Source of the DNA: Crocinitomicaceae bacterium
Lineage (GTDB): Bacteria > Bacteroidota > Bacteroidia > Flavobacteriales_G > Salibacteraceae
Direction of reading: 5' to 3'
Assembly: GCA_018623405.1 (NCBI GenBank)
Contig: JAAZVO010000115.1
Location: 1 to 8,022 of the forward strand
DNA length: 8,022 nucleotides
The translations under genes were made by a program, and so were the position numbers. The first letter of the stretch is position 1. Every line of letters begins with the position of its first letter. Shown here piece by piece: positions 1-6,327 of the stretch. The notes under the pieces were generated by a model. It did no database searches and was not told the origin of the DNA. It worked only from the letters and a program-made list of their open reading frames with translations.

Positions 1-165
1 GGCTAAATAATGTGTAATGGTAATTCTAACTCCTTGCTTTCTTTTGTAAGCAATAAATTTTTCTACATCGGTAATATCTACTTCTACTTGGCCAAGCATT
101 TTTGAGTCGCGAGGTTTCTCATAAATGGTGGCAGCGGTTTTTCTCCAAGTATTGTTTAATTCCAT
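1..165 (-). CDS. 2-oxo acid dehydrogenase E2-type acyltransferase, N-terminal part only
   Basis: The gene runs off the left edge of the window; only the first 55 codons are visible. They read MELNNTWRKTAATIYEKP, then a DSKMLGQVEVDITDVEKFI stretch and KRKQGVRITITHYLA. From memory this matches the start of stand-alone flavobacterial proteins carrying only the catalytic domain of the E2 acyltransferase (a chloramphenicol-acetyltransferase-like fold), with no lipoyl or subunit-binding domain in front. The catalytic His motif would lie outside the window, so activity cannot be judged. The ATG at 165 is preceded directly by GAGGAG, and the frame is closed by a TGA at 208-210 with no other ATG, GTG or TTG between, so this start is well supported. 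It is divergent from the secreted-protein gene at 277. Family assignment is from pattern memory on a short fragment; the substrate is unknown. Confidence 0.68.
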   Translation of the reverse strand, partial: MELNNTWRKTAATIYEKPRDSKMLGQVEVDITDVEKFIAYKRKQGVRITITHYLA

Positions 166-208
166 CTCCTCAAGCTTTATTAGGGGTGTAAAAGTTGCGA
201 AAATGCAT

Positions 209-216
209 CAAATATG
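209..216 (-). promoter_or_regulatory. Weak -7-like box for the acyltransferase gene
   Basis: On the minus strand this reads CATATTTG, one base off the Bacteroidota -7 consensus TAnnTTTG. It lies about 43 bp before the ATG at 165. I see no clear -33 element upstream. It is offered only as the best candidate in the 111-bp divergent spacer (166-276). Confidence 0.2.
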
Positions 217-252
217 CTGACTCATATCATATTTTATGGAATTTTCTCCATC

Positions 253-260
253 TACATTTG
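253..260 (+). promoter_or_regulatory. -7 promoter box for the secreted-protein gene
   Basis: TACATTTG is an exact match to the Bacteroidota -7 consensus TAnnTTTG. It lies 16 bp before the ATG at 277, implying a very short, A/T-rich leader without a Shine-Dalgarno sequence. No clean TTTG appears at the -33 position; TTTTATG at 232-238 is the nearest candidate. The box is inferred from consensus only. Confidence 0.4.
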
Positions 261-276
261 ACTCAAATTTAATTTT

Positions 277-1170
277 ATGAAACGAATTTTTCTTTTTGCT
301 ATTGTTGTTTTTGTGATGCAAATAGCAGTGGGTCAGGGGCTTAAGCCATATTTAGGAGGTGTATCTGAATTTTCAAGCTTAAAGCAAGCAAAAACGAAAG
401 TTTTAAACGCGGTTAATCAAACCAATTTAAAAGTTGTGGGTGAGTATCAACCTGCAGATGATTCCAAAAGATGGGTTTTTGTTTACACAAATCCAAATCT
501 GGAAAAAGCAGTTTCAAGTAAAAAAGGACTTAGAGGTTTTGGCTTAACACAACGAATTGCAATTACCCAACAAGATAATGGGGTATTTATTTCGGCAACA
601 AGTCCCAAATATTGGGGAGCAGCTTACTTTCAAGATGACTTTGATGAAGTTGCCTCAGAATTTAATCAATTAGCTACACAATTAAATTCTGTATTTTCCA
701 AAGTAGGTTCCACAGCAGCCCCATTTGGAAGTAAGGAGGGAGTGGAGTTAGATGATCTTAAAGATTACCAATACATGTTTGGAATGCCATATTTTGATGA
801 TGTGGTTGAAATAAAAACCTTTGATAATCATCAAGCGGCAATTTCAACAATTGATAAAAATTTAAACGCTAATGCTTTTCAAAAAAGAGTTTATAAGTAC
901 CAATTGCCAAACTCCGAATTGGTTTTATATGGCGTAGAACTTGATGGCGAAACAGGTGAAAATCAGTTTTTACCAATAATAGATATCTCTGAAAATAAGC
1001 ACACTTGCTTTTTACCTTACGAGCTTTTAGTGGATGGCAAAGAGGTTTATATGCTACATGGCAAGTTTAGAATTGCACTCTCTTTCCCTGACCTAACAAT
1101 GGGTACTTTTACAAAAATAATGAGTACTCCGGGTGATATTGAAGAAGCGATGGAAAACCTTGTAAAATAG
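277..1170 (+). CDS. Secreted protein of unknown function, possible tandem DUF302-like domains
   Basis: This 297-residue protein begins with a Sec signal peptide: MKR, then a hydrophobic core (about residues 4-17) and a likely cleavage near AVGQG. There is no Cys after the core, so it is not a lipoprotein by this route, and no C-terminal sorting domain is visible; the periplasm is the likely location. I do not recognise a named family with certainty. Residues about 35-140 have the rhythm of DUF302: an amphipathic helix, a strand ending in VFVYTNP, then QRIAITQQDNGVFISATSP and a closing helix. Residues about 180-295 can be read the same way (YKYQLPNSELVLYGVEL, LPYELLVDGKEVYML, HGKFRIALSFP, final helix), suggesting a duplicated domain. 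The single Cys is in the second half. It stands alone on the plus strand and ends 3 bp from the psd stop. Function should be treated as unknown. Confidence 0.85.
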   Translation: MKRIFLFAIVVFVMQIAVGQGLKPYLGGVSEFSSLKQAKTKVLNAVNQTNLKVVGEYQPADDSKRWVFVYTNPNLEKAVSSKKGLRGFGLTQRIAITQQDNGVFISATSPKYWGAAYFQDDFDEVASEFNQLATQLNSVFSKVGSTAAPFGSKEGVELDDLKDYQYMFGMPYFDDVVEIKTFDNHQAAISTIDKNLNANAFQKRVYKYQLPNSELVLYGVELDGETGENQFLPIIDISENKHTCFLPYELLVDGKEVYMLHGKFRIALSFPDLTMGTFTKIMSTPGDIEEAMENLVK

Positions 1171-1173
1171 CTT

Positions 1174-1830
1174 TTAGCTAAATTTTGCGAGGGGGGTTAA
1201 CTTACCCGAAACTTTATCGTCAATTTTTACCATGATTTCAGTTCCTATGGGAAGGAAAACATCAACACGAGAACCAAATTTTATAAAGCCAATTTCTTCG
1301 CCTTGTTTAAAGTTTTCGCCTTCTTCAGGGTAGTAAATAATTCTACGTGCAACGGCACCGGCAATTTGCCGAATTAATACAGCTGCTTTTTCATTTTCCA
1401 AAACTAGGGTAGTGCGTTCGTTTTCGGTAGATGATTTTGGGTGCCACGCTACCAAGTATTTGCCTGCATGGTACTTCATGTACTTTACTAAGCCTGCAAT
1501 GGGAGCCCAATTTACATGCACATTTAAGGGCGACATGAAAATTGATACTTGGATTCTTTTGTCCTTAAAGTATTCGGTTTCTTCTACCTCTTCAATAACA
1601 ACTACTTTACCATCAGCAGGGCAATAAACCAAGTTTTCATCGGTTTTTAGTTCTCTTTTTGGACTTCTAAAAAATTGAAGTACCAATAAAAATAGAAACA
1701 AGCTAATTAACCCAACAGTTATTTGAGCCTCAGGAAACTTCATAATAAAAGGCCTTAATGCTAAGTTGAAAATTAGTAAGCCTATAAAAGTTACCGCTAT
1801 AATTCTATACCCTTCTTTATGGATGGTCAT
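1174..1830 (-). CDS. psd: Phosphatidylserine decarboxylase proenzyme (short, PSD-A type)
   Basis: The enzyme converts phosphatidylserine to phosphatidylethanolamine at the inner membrane, using a pyruvoyl group made by self-cleavage. The 218-residue length fits the short type rather than the roughly 320-residue E. coli type. Two N-terminal membrane segments lie at about residues 8-27 and 34-54. The soluble part shows YCPADG (Asp73), FMSPLNVHVNWAP (His105), YHAGKYLVAWHPKSSTENERT (residues 120-140, broken here only by the Tyr-His start) and IKFGSRVDVFLP. The FGSR motif is the processing site: cleavage between Gly186 and Ser187 would give the beta chain and turn Ser187 into the pyruvoyl group. 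All expected motifs are intact. It is the last gene of the rsfS-ftsH-cdsA unit, and cdsA supplies the CDP-diacylglycerol from which phosphatidylserine is made. The ATG at 1830 has no Shine-Dalgarno sequence. Confidence 0.95.
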   Translation of the reverse strand: MTIHKEGYRIIAVTFIGLLIFNLALRPFIMKFPEAQITVGLISLFLFLLVLQFFRSPKRELKTDENLVYCPADGKVVVIEEVEETEYFKDKRIQVSIFMSPLNVHVNWAPIAGLVKYMKYHAGKYLVAWHPKSSTENERTTLVLENEKAAVLIRQIAGAVARRIIYYPEEGENFKQGEEIGFIKFGSRVDVFLPIGTEIMVKIDDKVSGKLTPLAKFS

Positions 1831-1836
1831 GGGAGA

Positions 1837-1914
1837 TTAATTTTTTACAAAAATGGTATTTTGCACGTTGGTTTCATTAATTACCTCAATAAGATATAAA
1901 CCTTTAGGTAAAAA
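1837..1914 (-). pseudogene. Remnant-like tail of a type IX secretion C-terminal sorting domain
   Basis: Directly after the cdsA TAA, and in the same frame, 25 sense codons run to another TAA just 6 bp before the psd start. They read F, LPKGLYLIEVIN, ETNVQNTI, FVKN. This resembles the last part of type A sorting domains of type IX secretion cargo, whose ends commonly run L-x-x-G-x-Y-x-(I/V)-x-V followed by a turn and a final strand ending in Lys-Asn or similar. No start codon or preceding cargo domain is present, because the upstream sequence is cdsA itself. It is best read as the leftover 3' end of a lost cargo gene. CdsA looks complete without it, so it is unlikely to be a lost cdsA extension. 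Chance similarity over 25 residues cannot be excluded. Confidence 0.5.
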
Positions 1915-2733
1915 TTAAAAAAGTAAATCGACTACAAAAACAAATGGAAGGGCAAATATCAAAGCATCAAAACGGTCTAAAACACCACCATGCCCCGGCA
2001 TTAGGTTTCCTGAGTCTTTTACATTGTTCATTCGTTTCATTTTAGACTCTACCAAATCGCCTAAAGTTCCGAAAACGCTCATGATAGCCGCAAAAACCAA
2101 CCATTTTATTGGGTCATTTAGGTAAACTCCCAAAACATACCCCATTATTAAAGCTGCTAAAAATCCGCCAAAAAAACCTTCCCATGTTTTTCCGGGCGAA
2201 ACACTAGGGTATAGCTTGTTTTTACCTATTAAACTGCCCGTGAAATAAGCAAATGAGTCGTTTGCCCAAACCAAAAACAACAAAAACAAAATGTTTAAAG
2301 GTTTGTAAGTACCAAACTCATCAAAACCAATAAAAAAAAGCAAGCTAAAGGGGATGGCTACATAATAAATTGAGGTGATAGTAATTAAGGGAGAAATAGA
2401 CTCGCCCTTAGTTTTATGAAATAACCAAGGCAAAAAAAGTGTAGTTGATAAAATTGGGGTAATAAGTAAAAATGATTCACCAATTTCTTGGGTTGCCGTT
2501 AAGTAACTTAAAATAAAAAAGCTTAAACCCAAAACAATTGCCAACAGGGAGTTTAATTGAAACCGTTTTATTCCAAAAAGTTGATGAAACTCTCTAATTC
2601 CAATTACTAAAAAGCAGCCGAAAACTAAGGCAAATGAGATTGGCGAAAAGTAAATAGAGCTAATTACAACAGCTCCGAAAATGGTAGCAGAAAGTAAACG
2701 TGGTTTAAGGTTCTTCAATGTTTTTGCTTTCAA
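1915..2733 (-). CDS. cdsA: Phosphatidate cytidylyltransferase (CDP-diacylglycerol synthase)
   Basis: This inner-membrane enzyme makes CDP-diacylglycerol from phosphatidic acid and CTP, the branch point of phospholipid synthesis. The 272-residue protein is hydrophobic throughout with many membrane segments. The family signature is intact at residues 230-256: SKMKRMNNVKDSGNLMPGH followed by GGVLDRFD. Other family motifs are WANDSFAYFTG (156-166) and SPGKTWEGFFGG (179-190). The start is unusual: the frame opens with TTG at 2733, immediately after an in-frame TAA, and there is no ATG before residue 198. A second TTG five codons later is the only other sensible choice. Homologues place about ten residues before the first Arg, which favours 2733. 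It overlaps the DUF2007-like gene by 29 bp, so coupled translation is likely. A sorting-domain-like remnant and psd follow. Confidence 0.95.
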   Translation of the reverse strand: MKAKTLKNLKPRLLSATIFGAVVISSIYFSPISFALVFGCFLVIGIREFHQLFGIKRFQLNSLLAIVLGLSFFILSYLTATQEIGESFLLITPILSTTLFLPWLFHKTKGESISPLITITSIYYVAIPFSLLFFIGFDEFGTYKPLNILFLLFLVWANDSFAYFTGSLIGKNKLYPSVSPGKTWEGFFGGFLAALIMGYVLGVYLNDPIKWLVFAAIMSVFGTLGDLVESKMKRMNNVKDSGNLMPGHGGVLDRFDALIFALPFVFVVDLLF

Positions 2734-2926
2734 TTAGTCTAATGGCTTTTACAACATCATCAGACTTAACATACAATTCAATTGGCGTAAAGCTATTAAA
2801 TTGTACATACATTGAGTCTTGTTTATTAAGTATTCTGCAATCTATTTCTTCCTCTTCCAACATACCTTTAATTATCATGATATTTTGGATAGAGGTAGAT
2901 TGATAAATCTTTTTCCAATCGCTCAA
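2705..2926 (-). CDS. Small DUF2007-like (putative signal-transducing) protein
   Basis: This is a 73-residue soluble protein. It has the layout I associate with DUF2007: an opening strand (KKIYQSTS), a helix that scans past a GMLEEEEIDCRILN turn, then ELYVKSDDVVKAIRLIES, a strand plus helix. The family is annotated as putative signal transduction, but its molecular role is not established; it resembles a small ferredoxin-like binding fold. The start is TTG at 2926. The next Met is residue 17, inside the conserved helix, and no ATG or GTG lies between the TTG and the in-frame stop at 2948, so TTG is the best choice. It begins 11 bp after the ftsH stop and overlaps cdsA by 29 bp, so it belongs to this operon and may be co-translated with cdsA. 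From memory many relatives have a LUD-domain gene in or near this slot; none is seen here. Confidence 0.72.
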   Translation of the reverse strand: MSDWKKIYQSTSIQNIMIIKGMLEEEEIDCRILNKQDSMYVQFNSFTPIELYVKSDDVVKAIRLIESKNIEEP

Positions 2927-2937
2927 GTGAAAAGAGT

Positions 2938-5124
2938 TTAGCTTTTTTCAGTTTTATCTGCTTCTTCTATTTTATCGGGATTTGCGGTTGAGATTTTATG
3001 TTCCGTTACTTTTTCTCCGTTTTTAGTTTCAGCTGTTTCTGTATTTGTTTTTGCTTCATTAGCCTTAGCCTCTTCAACTTTTTTAGCTTCTGCTGACTCT
3101 TGCTCTTTTTTAGCTTCTGCAGCTTTAGCGTTAGCTTCTTCTAATGCTTTTTTTTCTTCTTCTTCTCGGGCAATATCTCTAGCAAAAGTTCTTTTGCCAA
3201 AAATCTTTTCTAGGTCATCTCTAAAGATAACCTCCCTGTCAAGCAGCATATTTGCTAATTCAGATAACTTTTCTTGGTTTTCAGTTAACAAAACTTTGGT
3301 TTCAACATAAGCTTGCTCAATTATTCTGTGAGCTTCATCATCAATAAGCTGAGCAGTTTTTTCACTGTAAGGGTTTTTAAATCCATAATCAGCCTGACCT
3401 GATGAGTCGTAGAATGAAATATTTCCAAGCTTTTCATTTAAGCCAAATATTTTTATCATTCCATAAACCTGCTTGGTTACTTTTTCTAAATCTGAAAGCG
3501 CACCGGTTGAGATTTCATTAAAAATAATTTCTTCTGCTGCTCTTCCGCCTAAAGCAGCTTTAACCTCGTCCATAATTTGATCACGAGTTGTTAATTGTCT
3601 TTCTTCTGGTAAATACCATGCAGCACCTAAAGATTGACCTCGAGGTACAATGGTAACCTTAACCAATGGGTGAGCATGCTCTAAAAGCCAACTTACTGTG
3701 GCGTGGCCTGCTTCATGAAAAGCAATTCTCTTTTTTTCATCGGGTGTAATGATTTTGCTTTTCTTTTCAAGTCCTGCAATAATTCTATCTACTGCATCAA
3801 GAAAGTCTTGCTTTTCTACCTTCTTTTTCTTTTTACGGGCAGCAATTAAGGCAGCTTCGTTACAAATATTGGCAATGTCTGCACCCGAAAATCCCGGTGT
3901 TTGCTTTGCAAGAAATTGAATATCAATATCATCAGCTAACTTCAAAGGTTTAAGGTGAACTTTTAAAATAGCCTCTCTGCCTTTAACGTCGGGCATATCA
4001 ACATAAATCTGTCTGTCGAAACGTCCGGGTCTTAATAAAGCTTTATCTAAAATGTCGGCTCGGTTAGTAGCTGCTAAAATGATAACACCGCTATTGGTGC
4101 CAAAGCCATCCATTTCTGTAAGCAATTGGTTAAGGGTGTTTTCTCTTTCATCATTAGCACCTTGTGATATACTTTTACCTCTTGCTCTACCAATAGCATC
4201 AATTTCATCAATAAAAACAATAGAGGGAGCCTTTTCTTTTGCTTGTTTAAATAAGTCGCGTACTCTAGATGCACCTACACCTACAAACATTTCCACAAAA
4301 TCAGATCCTGATAATGAGAAAAATGGCACTTGCGCCTCACCTGCTACAGCTTTTGCCAAGAGGGTTTTACCTGTTCCAGGGTTACCCACCAATAATGCTC
4401 CCTTTGGAATTTTTGCCCCAAGCTCTGTATATTTTTTAGGATTTTTTAAAAAATCAACTATTTCAAGAACCTCTTCTTTGGCTTCATCTAGGCCTGCTAC
4501 GTCATCAAAAGTTACTTTAACAGAGTTGTTTTGATCAAATAGTTGAGCTTTAGATTTTCCGATGTTAAAGATTTGCCCTCCGGGTCCGGCTCCACCGCCC
4601 ATTCTGCGCATTAAGAATATCCAAAGTCCAATCATTATGGCAATAGGAAGCACCCATCCTAGAATGTCTGCTCCCCAATCTTTTCTGGTCCGGTATTCAT
4701 AAGTAAACTCATATTCTTTATGCCACTCTTTTAAAGTTTTGGCAAATTCTTCAGAAGGGCCAATATTTAACCTGTAATGAGGCCCAGGGTTGGTGCCTCC
4801 GTTGCCAAAAGCAGGCGCTTTTACCTTTTTATCGTGAGGTGGGTTTTTAAGTGCTTCTGCTGTTAAAAATACCTCTGCTACTTCTTCATTATAAACAATA
4901 ACCTTTCTTATTTCTCTATCTTTTACGAAGTCTTCAAACTCCATTAAGTTGATGTTTACCATGGCATTACCCCATGGAAACAAGTTCATAGAAATAAGAA
5001 TAACGGCAATGATGGCATAAATCCAATAGAAGTTAAAAGGCCTTTTTGGTTTGTTGCTTTTTGGGGCCATTCTATTTTTCATTCTATCGAATTGAGAATT
5101 ATTTCCTTGTTTTTTGTCGCTCAT
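2938..5124 (-). CDS. ftsH: ATP-dependent zinc metalloprotease FtsH
   Basis: FtsH is the membrane-anchored AAA+ protease that removes damaged membrane proteins and short-lived regulators. Two membrane helices (about residues 32-50 and 154-172) flank a periplasmic domain. The AAA+ module follows: Walker A GNPGTGKT (247-254), pore loop MFVGVG (279-284), Walker B IVFIDEIDAIG (302-312), and the second region of homology TNRADILDKALLRPGRFDRQ (353-372) with arginine fingers Arg365 and Arg368. The protease has the zinc motif HEAGH (470-474) and the likely third ligand Asp545 in GALSDLEKVT. All catalytic residues are intact. Two features stand out: Asn248 replaces the usual Pro in GPPGTGKT, and the C-terminus carries a tail of about 75 residues rich in Ala, Glu and Lys, which makes the 728-residue protein longer than E. 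coli FtsH. It lies 6 bp after rsfS and is clearly co-transcribed with it. Confidence 0.97.
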   Translation of the reverse strand: MSDKKQGNNSQFDRMKNRMAPKSNKPKRPFNFYWIYAIIAVILISMNLFPWGNAMVNINLMEFEDFVKDREIRKVIVYNEEVAEVFLTAEALKNPPHDKKVKAPAFGNGGTNPGPHYRLNIGPSEEFAKTLKEWHKEYEFTYEYRTRKDWGADILGWVLPIAIMIGLWIFLMRRMGGGAGPGGQIFNIGKSKAQLFDQNNSVKVTFDDVAGLDEAKEEVLEIVDFLKNPKKYTELGAKIPKGALLVGNPGTGKTLLAKAVAGEAQVPFFSLSGSDFVEMFVGVGASRVRDLFKQAKEKAPSIVFIDEIDAIGRARGKSISQGANDERENTLNQLLTEMDGFGTNSGVIILAATNRADILDKALLRPGRFDRQIYVDMPDVKGREAILKVHLKPLKLADDIDIQFLAKQTPGFSGADIANICNEAALIAARKKKKKVEKQDFLDAVDRIIAGLEKKSKIITPDEKKRIAFHEAGHATVSWLLEHAHPLVKVTIVPRGQSLGAAWYLPEERQLTTRDQIMDEVKAALGGRAAEEIIFNEISTGALSDLEKVTKQVYGMIKIFGLNEKLGNISFYDSSGQADYGFKNPYSEKTAQLIDDEAHRIIEQAYVETKVLLTENQEKLSELANMLLDREVIFRDDLEKIFGKRTFARDIAREEEEKKALEEANAKAAEAKKEQESAEAKKVEEAKANEAKTNTETAETKNGEKVTEHKISTANPDKIEEADKTEKS
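3078..3120. repeat. Direct 16-bp repeat in the ftsH tail
   Basis: CTTTTTTAGCTTCTGC occurs at 3078-3093 and again, identical, at 3105-3120 on the plus strand. On the coding strand it encodes AEAKK twice within the Ala/Glu/Lys-rich tail of FtsH. It looks like a slippage or duplication product in a low-complexity segment rather than a regulatory site. Confidence 0.7.
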
Positions 5125-5130
5125 GTTTTT

Positions 5131-5496
5131 TTACTCAATATTTTCAATTATTCCGTCGGCCCAAAGATCTTCTAAGCCATAAAAGGCTCTTGTTTGTTTT
5201 TTGAAGATGTGAACCACCACGTTAAAGTAGTCGATTAACACCCACTCTAAATTTTCTTTTCCTTCAATGTGCCACGGTTTTTCTTTAATTTTTTTCCTTA
5301 CTCCTCTTTCTACCTCGTCGGCAATGGCGCCAACTTGGGTATCGCTATTACCTTCACAAATAATAAAGTAATCAGTGTCAGCATTATGTAATTTTCTAAG
5401 GTCAATTTTGGTGATGTTTTCACCTTTTTTCTCTTGTATAGAACCAATAATAGCCTCAACAAGTTTTTTGGATGTGTTACTTTTTTTTGCTGACAT
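5131..5496 (-). CDS. rsfS: Ribosome silencing factor RsfS (YbeB/Iojap family)
   Basis: RsfS binds ribosomal protein uL14 on the large subunit and blocks joining with the small subunit, slowing translation when nutrients fall. The 121-residue length is typical. Family motifs are clear: DYFIICEGNSDTQ (42-54), the stretch KPWHIEGKENLEWVLIDY (73-90) and VVVHIFKKQTRAFYGLEDLW (93-112). The N-terminus is Lys- and Ser-rich and probably disordered. The ATG at 5496 fits homologues. It is the first gene of the minus-strand unit, 6 bp before ftsH, with a -7-like box 20 bp upstream and the biotin ligase gene diverging on the other side. Confidence 0.95.
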   Translation of the reverse strand: MSAKKSNTSKKLVEAIIGSIQEKKGENITKIDLRKLHNADTDYFIICEGNSDTQVGAIADEVERGVRKKIKEKPWHIEGKENLEWVLIDYFNVVVHIFKKQTRAFYGLEDLWADGIIENIE

Positions 5497-5516
5497 TGCT
5501 TGCGTAAAATAGTTTG

Positions 5517-5524
5517 CAAAACTA
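5517..5524 (-). promoter_or_regulatory. -7 promoter box for the rsfS-ftsH-cdsA-psd unit
   Basis: On the minus strand this reads TAGTTTTG, an exact match to the TAnnTTTG consensus. It lies 20 bp before the rsfS ATG, so the leader would be only about 14 nt. The 93-bp spacer (5497-5589) is the only substantial gap before the run of genes ending with psd, which makes this the natural operon promoter. No clear -33 TTTG is seen at the proper distance. On the plus strand TTGATTTG at 5541-5548 is a one-mismatch candidate for the biotin ligase. Confidence 0.4.
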
Positions 5525-5589
5525 TGTAATTTTAAACCACTTGATTTGCAGAAGGTTTAAAAGGAAGACGGATAAATTATTTAGATATT

Positions 5590-6327
5590 TTGATTGCTAA
5601 AACAAATATTTTTTATAGCTCTACAATTGACTCTACAAACCAAGCTTTAAAAGCAATTTTAGATTTAATAAAGCCTGCAAATGATGTTGCATTTATTGCA
5701 AAATATCAAGAAAAAGGGAAGGGGCAGGGAACCAATGAGTGGGAATCTGAAAAGGAGATGAATCTTACTTTTTCTTTATTAAAAACCAATTTAGCTTTAC
5801 AAGCCTCAGAAGTTTTTTTGCTAAACAAATTGGTTGCTGTTGCTATTGTTGAGTTATTAAAGCAGTTAAAAGTAGAAAACGTGAAAATAAAATGGCCAAA
5901 TGATATTTTGGTAAATGGTCGGAAAATATGTGGGATTTTAATCAATAACATTTTATTCGGAAGTAATCTACAAAACTCCATTATTGGGATTGGACTCAAT
6001 GTAAATCAAAAAAACTTTAATACCTATGAAAGGCAAGCTACATCTATTTTATTAGAAACAGGAAAAAAACATGAAATTTGGTCTGTTTTTGAGAATTTGT
6101 TGAACATATTACAATTGAACTTTCAATTATTAGTAAATAACCCTTCTCAATTTGATAGATTGTACTTAGAGAATCTATATTGTTTAGATGAGTGGCGAGG
6201 GTATATCATAAAAGGTAAGAGAACCAACGGGAAAATTATCGGAGTCAATAATTTTGGTCAGTTACAAATGAAGATATCAAGTGAGGAAATAATTTCCTTA
6301 AATATGAAAGAAGTAAAGTTTCTTTAA
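5590..6327 (+). CDS. birA: Biotin--[acetyl-CoA-carboxylase] ligase, catalytic type without HTH
   Basis: The enzyme activates biotin with ATP and attaches it to the biotin carrier protein of acetyl-CoA carboxylase, the entry to fatty acid synthesis. The 245-residue protein has only the catalytic and C-terminal domains, with no N-terminal DNA-binding domain, so it is a monofunctional ligase and not a repressor like E. coli BirA. Motifs: STIDSTNQ (11-18), the biotinyl-AMP loop GKGQGTNEW (43-51, a variant of GRGRxGRxW), KWPNDILVNGRKICGILIN (101-119, Lys101 being the expected catalytic Lys), and GIGLNVNQ (133-140). The C-terminal residues 200-245 form the small SH3-like domain. The start is TTG at 5590; the frame is closed by TGA at 5542-5544, and no ATG or GTG lies between. 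It stands alone on the plus strand, and its stop shares TTAA with the converging SRPBCC gene. Confidence 0.93.
   Translation: MIAKTNIFYSSTIDSTNQALKAILDLIKPANDVAFIAKYQEKGKGQGTNEWESEKEMNLTFSLLKTNLALQASEVFLLNKLVAVAIVELLKQLKVENVKIKWPNDILVNGRKICGILINNILFGSNLQNSIIGIGLNVNQKNFNTYERQATSILLETGKKHEIWSVFENLLNILQLNFQLLVNNPSQFDRLYLENLYCLDEWRGYIIKGKRTNGKIIGVNNFGQLQMKISSEEIISLNMKEVKFL

Noticed and set aside
1167..1181. TAGC-TTTTA-GCTA inverted repeat at the junction of the secreted-protein gene and psd
   Set aside because: Only four base pairs, with a mismatch beyond; too weak for a bidirectional terminator.
1191..1196. Run of six G near the 3' end of psd, considered as a frameshift site
   Set aside because: The Psd reading frame continues across it and ends at a sensible length, so there is no sign of a broken or phase-variable gene.
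4052..4534. 160-codon open frame on the plus strand, antisense to the AAA+ part of ftsH
   Set aside because: It mirrors highly conserved ftsH codons, has no recognisable domain or start context, and is a frame left open by low GC and ftsH codon bias.
5706..5999. 97-codon minus-strand frame inside the biotin ligase gene
   Set aside because: It is antisense to the biotin-binding and KWPND motifs, and its protein has no recognisable pattern.
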